Assembly (NCBI GenBank): GCA_036637375.1
Contig: JAVWMQ010000042.1
Location: 1-14,342, forward strand
Direction: 5' to 3'
From: JAVWMQ01 sp036637375
GTDB taxonomy: Bacteria > Bacillota > Clostridia > Peptostreptococcales > Anaerovoracaceae
DNA: 14,342 nucleotides
Shown: positions 7,992-13,361 of the stretch, one piece after another
How the letters are laid out: each line of letters starts with the position of its first letter
Numbering within the stretch: position 1 is the stretch's first letter
The notes under the pieces: generated by a model
Database searches by the model: none
The model's input: only the letters and a program-made list of their open reading frames with translations
What the model was told of the DNA's origin: nothing
Translations under genes and position numbers: made by a program

Positions 7992-8083
7992 TAACAGTGC
8001 AAAGAGCAATCGTGATGAGCTAGAGTAATTTATTGACCGTTAAGGATGAAAGATATAGTTTAATTAATCGAAGGGAGTGTATT

Positions 8084-8854
8084 ATGGATAGAGATATTCT
8101 ATCAAAGGTAAGAAAACTTAACTGGGTGCTTCAAGAAAGTCCCAAGGGTGCGTTTTCTTTTGACCAGATGTGTGAAATTTTAAGTGAGCTTACGGACTCT
8201 AATGTTTACCTTGCAAATGGTAGAGGTAAAATTATTGGGGTTCATTATTCTATCGAAGCAGATAGTACTACAATTACTGATGAAGCAACAGGGCATGAAA
8301 AGTTTCCGAGTGCATACAATGATGAACTTTTGAAGGTAACAAGAACAAAAGCAAACTTGCTAGCAGAAGAAGTTTTAAAGATTTTTAAGGACGACCATGA
8401 AACTCAAGATAAGCTTCATACTGTAATTCCTGTTACTGGTGGTGGAGATAGATGGGGGACACTTATTTTTACTAGATATGAGCCTATTTTTAGCGCTGAG
8501 GATTTGGTTTTAGGTGAAGTTGGAGCAACTGCTGTTGGTCTTGAAATACAAAGACGTAAAGCTTTGGAAAAAGAAGAAGAGATAAGAAAAGAAGATATAG
8601 TTAAAATGGCGATTAGTACATTATCATATTCTGAAAATGAGGCGGTTAAAAAAATCTTTGAAGAATTAGATGGAAACGAAGGTATTTTAGTTGCTAGTAG
8701 AATTGCCGATAAATCAAGCATAACTAGGTCTGTTATTGTCAATGCGCTACGTAAACTTGAAAGTGCAGGGGTAATTGAATCTAGATCCCTTGGCATGAAA
8801 GGTACACACATAAAAATAATAAATGGTAAATTTATTGATTTATTAAATGCCTAG
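8084..8854 (+). CDS. codY: GTP-sensing transcriptional pleiotropic repressor CodY
   Basis: CodY is the global regulator of Firmicutes that represses nitrogen, amino-acid and stationary-phase genes when GTP and branched-chain amino acids are plentiful. The 256-residue product has the N-terminal GAF domain (about 1-155), a linker helix rich in Glu/Lys/Arg, and a C-terminal winged helix. The DNA-reading helix is nearly identical to the Bacillus one (ITRSVIVNALRKLESAGVI, then SRSLGMKGTHIK). I start at ATG 8084, which has GGGAG at 8073-8077 with a 6-nt spacer; the in-frame ATG at 8033 would add 17 unrelated residues and has no ribosome binding site. The GAF ligand region is diverged: F74-P75 correspond to Bacillus F71-P72, but residues aligned with R61, M62 and M65 are I, T and A. 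It has its own promoter, CodY box and terminator. Confidence 0.96.
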   Translation: MDRDILSKVRKLNWVLQESPKGAFSFDQMCEILSELTDSNVYLANGRGKIIGVHYSIEADSTTITDEATGHEKFPSAYNDELLKVTRTKANLLAEEVLKIFKDDHETQDKLHTVIPVTGGGDRWGTLIFTRYEPIFSAEDLVLGEVGATAVGLEIQRRKALEKEEEIRKEDIVKMAISTLSYSENEAVKKIFEELDGNEGILVASRIADKSSITRSVIVNALRKLESAGVIESRSLGMKGTHIKIINGKFIDLLNA

Positions 8855-8876
8855 TATTGATTTAATAATGTAAATG

Positions 8877-8923
8877 AACATCCTCGCTTGCAAAAAAGTT
8901 ATTTGCAAAGGGGGATGTTTTTT
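8877..8923 (+). terminator. Rho-independent terminator after codY
   Basis: AACATCC (8877-8883) pairs with GGATGTT (8913-8919). An inner stem TTGCAAA/TTTGCAA continues the hairpin across a short internal mismatch, and a T-run follows. It ends only about 15 nt before the hflX start codon. Confidence 0.82.
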
Positions 8924-8937
8924 GTTAGTATGGGAAC

Positions 8938-10218
8938 ATGGTTAGATTTAATGAAAACAACGAGATAATTAGAGATGATGTCTTTAGAGCCATTCTTGTG
9001 GGCGTAAAACAAAAGGAAGACATTACATATTCAATGGAAGAACTAGAAGGACTGGCATCTGCTGCTTCGGCGGAAGTACTTGGCAAAGTATCCCAGAATT
9101 TAGAAAAAATAAATACGGGAACTTTTATAGGTAAAGGCAAGGCGGAGGAGCTTGCTTTAATGTGCGAAAATATGGAAGCGGATACAGTTATTTTTAATGA
9201 TGAGCTTTCTGGAATGCAAATTAGAAACTTGGAAGAAATAATTGGAGTTAGAGTAATTGACAGAACTATTTTGGTTTTGGATATTTTTGCTAAGAGAGCA
9301 ACCTCTAAGGAAGGAAAACTGCAAGTTGAATTAGCACAGCTTCAGTATAGAATACCAAGACTTATGGGGTTTGGTAAATCCCTATCACGTTTAGGTGGAG
9401 GAATTGGGACGAGAGGACCAGGAGAAAAGAAACTTGAAACAGATAGAAGACATATAATGAAGCGAATGGACGATATTAAGGCTGAAATAAAACAAATTAA
9501 AGCTACGAGAGATACTCAACGTTCAAAGCGTGAAAAAGCAGAAATTCCAATTGTGGCGTTAGTAGGATATACAAATGCAGGTAAATCAGCACTTATGAAC
9601 AAGATTCTCGAAATGTCAAACAAGGAAGATAAAGCTGTTGGATCAGAGGATATGCTTTTTGCTACATTAGATGTACAGCAGAGAAATATTAAGTTAGATA
9701 CAAATAGGGAATTTATATTAATAGATACAGTTGGATTTGTTAGCAAACTACCTCACGCTCTTGTTAGGGCGTTTAAAGCAACTTTAGAAGAGGTGACATA
9801 TGCCGATTTACTTGTACATGTTGTCGATGCATCATACGAAAATTACGATTTTCAAATTGAGGTGACAGACAAAGTTATTAATGAAATTGGTGGTGAAGGA
9901 AAGCCCAAGATTGTAGCATATAATAAAACTGACTTGATTAGTGAAGAAGTAATTGACACTACAAGGCTTGATAATATTGAAATTTCAGCAAAAACAGGAA
10001 AGAATATCGATCAGCTACTGGAAATGATCTACAAAAAGATATTTGCTGACTCTATAGAAACAAAACTTTTAGTTCCTCATAGTAAGGGCGATGTGACATC
10101 GTACGTTATGGACAAAGGGATTGTTAAAAGCGTGGAATATGTTGAAGAGGGTACACTTATAGAAGTTACACTATCTTTGGCGGATTATAGCAGGGTAAAA
10201 AAGTATGATACTATATAA
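8938..10218 (+). CDS. hflX: GTPase HflX
   Basis: HflX is a ribosome-associated GTPase that binds the 50S subunit, splits stalled 70S ribosomes under stress and can rescue them. The 426-residue protein has the HflX N-terminal domain (RAILVGV, then FIGKGKAEEL), the glycine-rich linker with RLGGGIGTRGPGE, and the G domain. G1 GYTNAGKS is at 210-217, G3 DTVGF starts at D263, G4 is YNKTDL and G5 is ISAKTG. A short C-terminal domain ends at the yigZ overlap. The start is forced: an in-frame stop at 8926-8928 excludes anything earlier, and ATG 8938 gives a normal N-terminus. However, no proper Shine-Dalgarno or promoter is visible; the only purine run (GGGAA, 8932-8936) is too close, and the codY terminator ends just upstream. 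Translation ends within yigZ (14-nt overlap). Confidence 0.95.
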   Translation: MVRFNENNEIIRDDVFRAILVGVKQKEDITYSMEELEGLASAASAEVLGKVSQNLEKINTGTFIGKGKAEELALMCENMEADTVIFNDELSGMQIRNLEEIIGVRVIDRTILVLDIFAKRATSKEGKLQVELAQLQYRIPRLMGFGKSLSRLGGGIGTRGPGEKKLETDRRHIMKRMDDIKAEIKQIKATRDTQRSKREKAEIPIVALVGYTNAGKSALMNKILEMSNKEDKAVGSEDMLFATLDVQQRNIKLDTNREFILIDTVGFVSKLPHALVRAFKATLEEVTYADLLVHVVDASYENYDFQIEVTDKVINEIGGEGKPKIVAYNKTDLISEEVIDTTRLDNIEISAKTGKNIDQLLEMIYKKIFADSIETKLLVPHSKGDVTSYVMDKGIVKSVEYVEEGTLIEVTLSLADYSRVKKYDTI

Positions 10219-10831
10219 GACAATAGAAAGAGAAGCGATAGCGGAACAGATTATTGACAAATCTCGCTTCATAGCTCATGTTAAGCCTGTAGAGACAAAA
10301 GAAGAGGCAGATGAGTTCATAAAGGATATAAAGACTAAACATAAAAGTGCAACACACAATGTGCCTGCAATGGTGCTTGGAGAAAAATTTCAAATACAAT
10401 GGGCAAGCGATGATGGCGAGCCTCAAGGCACAAGTGGAGCTCCAATGGTGCAAATGCTTGTAAAAGAAGGCATTACAAATATTGCTGTAGTAATAACAAG
10501 GTATTTTGGTGGAATAAAATTAGGTACGGGTGGATTAGTTAGAGCATACACTAGCAGTGCAAAACTTGGTATAGAAGCTGCAGGCATTGTTAGTGCAAAA
10601 GAACTTTTTTCTATTAAATGCAAACTGGACTATTCATATTTAGCTAAGTTTCAAAATCTGGCAGAAGGTAGTTTTTTTCAGATAGGCGAAATACTTTATG
10701 AAGATATGGTTACGATAGAATTTACTACGGAACCTGAGAATCAAGAAGAACTGATAACACTTTTGACAAATGTAACGGGTGGAAAAGCCTTGATTTTAGA
10801 GGAAAAACAAGGGATTGTATTTTGTACATAA
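10205..10831 (+). CDS. yigZ: YigZ/IMPACT family protein (UPF0029 with DUF1949)
   Basis: A 208-residue member of the YigZ/YvyE (IMPACT) family, a conserved two-domain protein whose molecular function in bacteria is not established. The eukaryotic relative IMPACT regulates the kinase GCN2. The N-terminal UPF0029 domain shows the hallmark motifs KSRFIAHV, ATHNV, SDDGEPQGTSGAPM (S68 onward) and RYFGGIKLGTGGLVRAY (from R99). The C-terminal DUF1949 domain, ACT-like, covers about 140-200. It begins inside the end of hflX (14-nt overlap), with AGGGT at 10192-10196 as ribosome binding site, so it is probably made by coupled translation. No terminator is visible before the tRNA promoters 20 nt downstream, so read-through into the tRNA array is possible. 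Confidence 0.92.
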   Translation: MILYKTIEREAIAEQIIDKSRFIAHVKPVETKEEADEFIKDIKTKHKSATHNVPAMVLGEKFQIQWASDDGEPQGTSGAPMVQMLVKEGITNIAVVITRYFGGIKLGTGGLVRAYTSSAKLGIEAAGIVSAKELFSIKCKLDYSYLAKFQNLAEGSFFQIGEILYEDMVTIEFTTEPENQEELITLLTNVTGGKALILEEKQGIVFCT

Positions 10832-10850
10832 AAAAACATGAAAAAAACCA

Positions 10851-10879
10851 TTGACATGGAAGCGATTTTACTGTAATAT
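10851..10879 (+). promoter_or_regulatory. tRNA operon promoter P1
   Basis: A perfect TTGACA (10851-10856), 17-nt spacer and TAATAT (10874-10879) preceded by CTG. The expected start near 10886 falls inside the inverted repeat at 10884-10909. It is the most distal of three similar promoters. Confidence 0.75.
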
Positions 10880-10883
10880 ATCA

Positions 10884-10909
10884 AATTGTCGACGCAAACA
10901 ACGACAATT
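10884..10909 (+). repeat. Inverted repeat at the P1 start site
   Basis: AATTGTCG (10884-10891) is exactly complementary to CGACAATT (10902-10909) across a 10-nt spacer. It could fold in RNA, or serve as a protein site over the P1 start. No T-run follows, so it is not a conventional terminator. Confidence 0.5.
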
Positions 10910-10950
10910 CATTTCTAAATAGACACTGGATGTGCATTGGTTTAGAAATG
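10910..10950 (+). repeat. 10-bp inverted repeat between P1 and P2
   Basis: CATTTCTAAA (10910-10919) is a perfect inverted match to TTTAGAAATG (10941-10950). The 21-nt loop contains the ACACTGGATGTG element that recurs before P3. It is followed by an A-rich run, not T, so it is more likely an RNA processing or structural element than a terminator. Confidence 0.5.
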
Positions 10951-10975
10951 AAAAAAGTTAAAAAAAGTGTTGACA
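10923..10975 (+). repeat. Promoter-unit direct repeat, copy A (ahead of P2)
   Basis: The unit consists of ACACTGGATGTG (10923-10934), a variable stretch, GAAATG plus an A-tract (10945-10956), GTT plus a second A-tract, and the P2 TTGACA. The same order recurs in copy B, 117-120 bp downstream. The A-tracts upstream of the -35 resemble UP elements. Confidence 0.75.
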
Positions 10976-10998
10976 AATTGATTACATTGCTGTATGAT
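10970..10998 (+). promoter_or_regulatory. tRNA operon promoter P2
   Basis: A perfect TTGACA (10970-10975), 17-nt spacer and TATGAT (10993-10998) preceded by CTG. An A-tract UP-like element lies directly upstream. Its -35 is 119 bp from that of P1. Confidence 0.82.
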
Positions 10999-11039
10999 AT
11001 TAAATTGTGTCAAGGAAATTAATTGAGTAAGTTATTCGA

Positions 11040-11096
11040 ACACTGGATGTGAAAACGAAAAACTGAAATGAAAAAAAGTTAAAAAAACTCTTGACA
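11040..11096 (+). repeat. Promoter-unit direct repeat, copy B (ahead of P3)
   Basis: ACACTGGATGTG (11040-11051), then GAAATG with an A-tract (11065-11077), GTT with a second A-tract (to 11087) and the P3 TTGACA. Order and spacing closely match copy A, pointing to duplication of a promoter module. Confidence 0.75.
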
Positions 11097-11119
11097 AAAA
11101 ACAACATTTACTGTATTAT
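11091..11119 (+). promoter_or_regulatory. tRNA operon promoter P3
   Basis: A perfect TTGACA (11091-11096), 17-nt spacer and TATTAT (11114-11119) preceded by CTG. Start is expected near 11126, leaving about 43 nt before the first tRNA. A short inverted repeat TGCCG/CGGCA (11129-11133/11149-11153) lies in that leader. Confidence 0.82.
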
Positions 11120-11168
11120 AAGTAAATGTGCCGAGCAAATAAAATGAACGGCAAACACACTAAAGTTT

Positions 11169-11244
11169 GGGCGTATAGCTCAGCTGGGAGAGCACCTGCC
11201 TTACAAGCAGGGGGTCATAGGTTCGAGCCCTATTACGCCCACCA
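11169..11244 (+). tRNA. tRNA-Val (anticodon TAC)
   Basis: A complete cloverleaf of 76 nt with encoded CCA. The acceptor GGGCGTA pairs with TACGCCC and the anticodon loop is CTTACAA. It is the first gene of the array, 49 nt after the P3 -10. Confidence 0.97.
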
Positions 11245-11256
11245 AACTTACAATAC

Positions 11257-11333
11257 GGTCCGGTAGTTCAGTTGGTTAGAATGCCAGCCTGTCACGCTGG
11301 AGGTCGTCGGTTCGAGCCCGATCCGGATCGCCA
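11257..11333 (+). tRNA. tRNA-Asp (anticodon GTC)
   Basis: A 77-nt cloverleaf with encoded CCA. Acceptor GGTCCGG pairs with CCGGATC (one G-T), the anticodon stem is CCAGC/GCTGG with loop CTGTCAC, and the discriminator is G as expected for tRNA-Asp. Confidence 0.97.
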
Positions 11334-11371
11334 ATTTAATAAAGTATCGGGTAACCAAATAGCATTTATAT

Positions 11372-11447
11372 GCTGGCATAGCTCAGTTGGTAGAGCAGCT
11401 GATTTGTAATCAGCAGGTCGGGGGTTCAAATCCCTCTGCCAGCTCCA
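11372..11447 (+). tRNA. tRNA-Thr (anticodon TGT)
   Basis: A 76-nt cloverleaf with encoded CCA. Acceptor GCTGGCA pairs with TGCCAGC, and the anticodon stem GCTGA/TCAGC carries the loop TTTGTAA. Confidence 0.97.
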
Positions 11448-11451
11448 TTTT

Positions 11452-11536
11452 GGAGGAGTGCCCGAGTGGCTAAAGGGGGCGGACTGTAAATCCGTTGGCT
11501 ACGCCTACAGTGGTTCAAATCCACTCTCCTCCACCA
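11452..11536 (+). tRNA. tRNA-Tyr (anticodon GTA)
   Basis: An 85-nt class II tRNA with a long variable arm and encoded CCA. Acceptor GGAGGAG pairs with CTCCTCC and the anticodon loop is CTGTAAA. Only 4 nt separate it from the tRNA-Thr gene. Confidence 0.97.
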
Positions 11537-11542
11537 ATATTT

Positions 11543-11617
11543 GCGGAAGTGGCTCAGGGGTAGAGCATCGCCTTGCCAAGGCGAGGGTCGCGAGTTCGAA
11601 TCTCGTCTTCCGCTCCA
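11543..11617 (+). tRNA. tRNA-Gly (anticodon GCC)
   Basis: A 75-nt cloverleaf with encoded CCA. Acceptor GCGGAAG pairs with CTTCCGC, and the anticodon stem TCGCC/GGCGA carries the loop TTGCCAA. Confidence 0.97.
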
Positions 11618-11644
11618 AATTTCAAAATATAACAGTACAAACAT

Positions 11645-11718
<74 letters not shown>

Positions 11719-11749
11719 TTTATTTCAAAATTTATATTTTGAAGCATGT

Positions 11750-11826
11750 GGGCTCATAGCTCAGTTGGATAGAGCAACGGCCTTCTAAGCCGTGTGTCCG
11801 GGGTTCGAATCCCTGTGGGCTCACCA
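11750..11826 (+). tRNA. tRNA-Arg (anticodon TCT)
   Basis: A 77-nt cloverleaf with encoded CCA. Acceptor GGGCTCA pairs with TGGGCTC through two G-T wobbles, and the anticodon stem ACGGC/GCCGT carries the loop CTTCTAA. It reads AGA/AGG, the usual arginine codons in AT-rich genomes. Confidence 0.95.
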
Positions 11827-11846
11827 AATTAATTCAAAAGGGACGA

Positions 11847-11921
11847 TGGGGTATAGCCAAGCGGTAAGGCAACGGACTTTGACTCCGTCATGCGTAGGTT
11901 CAAATCCTGCTACCCCAGCCA
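11847..11921 (+). tRNA. tRNA-Gln (anticodon TTG)
   Basis: A 75-nt cloverleaf with encoded CCA. It begins with T as is typical of tRNA-Gln (acceptor TGGGGTA/TACCCCA), with anticodon loop CTTTGAC. Confidence 0.96.
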
Positions 11922-11934
11922 ATAAACTTAATAT

Positions 11935-12010
11935 GACCCATTAGCTCAGTTGGCAGAGCACTTGACTTTTAATCAAGGTGTCCGGAGTTCGAATCTCCGA
12001 TGGGTCACCA
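11935..12010 (+). tRNA. tRNA-Lys (anticodon TTT)
   Basis: A 76-nt cloverleaf with encoded CCA. Acceptor GACCCAT pairs with ATGGGTC, and the anticodon stem CTTGA/TCAAG carries the loop CTTTTAA. Confidence 0.97.
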
Positions 12011-12041
12011 ATTTTATAAATAATATGTAGAATCCATATAT

Positions 12042-12130
<89 letters not shown>

Positions 12131-12153
12131 TATAGATTTCATGCATTTAGCCT

Positions 12154-12244
12154 GGAGAAGTACTCAAGAGGCTAAAGAGGACGGTTTGCTAAATCGTTAG
12201 GGTTCGTAAGGGCCGCATGGGTTCGAATCCCATCTTCTCCGCCA
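12154..12244 (+). tRNA. tRNA-Ser (anticodon GCT)
   Basis: A 91-nt class II tRNA with a long variable arm, encoded CCA and discriminator G. Acceptor GGAGAAG pairs with CTTCTCC, and the anticodon stem ACGGT/ATCGT carries the loop TTGCTAA. Confidence 0.96.
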
Positions 12245-12248
12245 CTAT

Positions 12249-12324
12249 AGGGGTATAGCTCAGTTGGTAGAGCAGTGGTCTCCAAAACCATGTGCCGTGG
12301 GTTCAAATCCTACTACCCCTGCCA
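12249..12324 (+). tRNA. tRNA-Trp (anticodon CCA)
   Basis: A 76-nt cloverleaf with encoded CCA and discriminator G. Acceptor AGGGGTA pairs with TACCCCT, and the anticodon loop is CTCCAAA. It begins 5 nt after the tRNA-Ser(GCT) gene. Confidence 0.97.
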
Positions 12325-12352
12325 TAATGCATAATTTAATAAAACAACTTTT

Positions 12353-12429
12353 CGGGGTGTAGCGCAGTTTGGTAGCGCAACTGGTTTGGGACCAGTGGGC
12401 CGCGGGTTCAAATCCTGCCACCCCGACCA
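12353..12429 (+). tRNA. tRNA-Pro (anticodon TGG)
   Basis: A 77-nt cloverleaf with encoded CCA. Acceptor CGGGGTG pairs with CACCCCG, and the anticodon stem ACTGG/CCAGT carries the loop TTTGGGA. Confidence 0.97.
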
Positions 12430-12449
12430 ATTTAAAAAAGCCTATATTT

Positions 12450-12526
12450 GGGCCATTAGCTCAGTTGGTCAGAGCGTCCGGCTCATAACCGGCAGGTCCG
12501 GGGTTCAAGTCCCTGATGGCCCACCA
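12450..12526 (+). tRNA. CAT-anticodon tRNA: elongator Met, or Ile2 read through lysidine
   Basis: A 77-nt cloverleaf with encoded CCA. Acceptor GGGCCAT pairs with ATGGCCC and the anticodon loop is CTCATAA. The paired 1-72 position and the absence of the three G-C pairs in the anticodon stem exclude initiator tRNA. C4-G69 and C5-G68, together with CTCATAA, are compatible with TilS recognition, so Ile2 cannot be excluded. The first anticodon-stem pair (27-43) is a T/C mismatch. Confidence 0.95.
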
Positions 12527-12568
12527 AATTTAAGCTATGGCTAAAAGACTATGACTAATTAAATATTT

Positions 12569-12644
12569 GCCCGGATAGCTCAGTAGGTAGAGCAGCGGAT
12601 TGAAAATCCGCGTGTCCTTGGTTCAATTCCGAGTCCGGGCACCA
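12569..12644 (+). tRNA. tRNA-Phe (anticodon GAA)
   Basis: A 76-nt cloverleaf with encoded CCA. Acceptor GCCCGGA pairs with TCCGGGC, and the anticodon stem GCGGA/TCCGC carries the loop TTGAAAA. It is the last gene of the array. Confidence 0.97.
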
Positions 12645-12646
12645 TT

Positions 12647-12675
12647 AACTCCTCTATTTTATAGGGGAGTTTTGA
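12647..12675 (+). terminator. Terminator of the tRNA operon
   Basis: AACTCCTCTA (12647-12656) pairs over 10 bp with TAGGGGAGTT (12662-12671), with one wobble and a 5-nt loop, followed by a T-rich tract broken by G. It starts 2 nt after the CCA of tRNA-Phe. Confidence 0.75.
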
Positions 12676-12730
12676 TTTGATTTAAATCAATTGTTTTGAC
12701 TATGGAAGATATATTATGAGGGAGGTAATT

Positions 12731-13318
12731 ATGGCTCAGTTATATTATAAATACAGTACAATGAATGCAGGGAAATCCATAGAACTTATTAAAGTTGCAT
12801 ATAATTATGAGGAAAAAGGCAAGAGAGTTCTTGTTTTGACACCTAAGGTTGATGATAGATATGGGGAAGGGGTAATTACTTCGCGAGTGGGTCTACAAAG
12901 ATCTGCTGTTGCTATTGCAGAGGAAACCAATATTCTTGAAATTTTTATTAGAGAAAATGAAAAACATAAAATAGACTGTGTCTTGATAGATGAATGTCAG
13001 TTTTTAAAAAAGCATCACGTTCAAGAACTAGTTGAGATTGTTGATAGTTTAGAGGTCCCGGTGATGGGCTATGGACTAAAGAATGACTTTAGAAATGAAC
13101 TTTTTGAGGGATCTTATTATATGCTAGTTTACGCTGATAAAATAGAGGAAATTAAAACGATTTGTTGGTGTGGACGTAAAGCTACAATGGTTGCAAGACT
13201 TGTTGATGGCAAGTTTGTAAAAGAAGGTGAGCAGATAGTTGTTGGCGGAAATGATATGTATGTTTCGCTTTGTAGGAAGCACTACAATGACGGAAGAGTG
13301 AAACCGGATAATAAGTAA
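12731..13318 (+). CDS. tdk: Thymidine kinase (type II)
   Basis: Tdk phosphorylates thymidine to dTMP with ATP in the salvage pathway. The product is 195 residues. The P-loop is STMNAGKS at 9-16, the NAGKS form seen in the Escherichia coli enzyme. The catalytic glutamate is E88 in DECQF, and the flexible loop region precedes it. The zinc site is C145-x-C147 with C181-x2-H184, at nearly the same numbering as E. coli. I start at ATG 12731, which has GGAGG at 12721-12725 with a 5-nt spacer; the in-frame ATG at 12716 lies upstream of that site and would add five residues. No convincing promoter is visible between the tRNA terminator and this gene, so its transcription signal is unclear. It converges on yhcC with a shared terminator. 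Confidence 0.96.
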   Translation: MAQLYYKYSTMNAGKSIELIKVAYNYEEKGKRVLVLTPKVDDRYGEGVITSRVGLQRSAVAIAEETNILEIFIRENEKHKIDCVLIDECQFLKKHHVQELVEIVDSLEVPVMGYGLKNDFRNELFEGSYYMLVYADKIEEIKTICWCGRKATMVARLVDGKFVKEGEQIVVGGNDMYVSLCRKHYNDGRVKPDNK

Positions 13319-13324
13319 ATAAAT

Positions 13325-13361
13325 AACAAGGTTGTAGATTAAACTCTACAACCTTGTTTTG
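13325..13361. terminator. Bidirectional terminator between tdk and yhcC
   Basis: A perfect 14-bp stem, AACAAGGTTGTAGA (13325-13338) with its complement (13345-13358), encloses a 6-nt loop and is followed by TTTTGTATT on the plus strand and ATTTATTT on the minus strand. It can serve both convergent genes. The yhcC stop codon lies in the loop. Confidence 0.85.

Noticed and set aside
8033..8083. Earlier in-frame ATG for codY (17 extra codons)
   Set aside because: There is no Shine-Dalgarno, the extra residues do not resemble CodY, and GGGAG correctly precedes ATG 8084.
10910..10950. Inverted repeat read as a transcription terminator
   Set aside because: It is followed by A-rich sequence on the plus strand and has no T-run on the minus strand.
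10832..11168. A riboswitch, T-box or CRISPR-like repeat array in the leader of the tRNA cluster
   Set aside because: The repeats are only two, imperfect and promoter-bearing. There is no regular spacer pattern, no T-box sequence and no downstream protein gene.
12716..12730. Earlier in-frame ATG for tdk
   Set aside because: The ribosome binding site GGAGG lies downstream of it, and the family N-terminus MAQLY begins at 12731.
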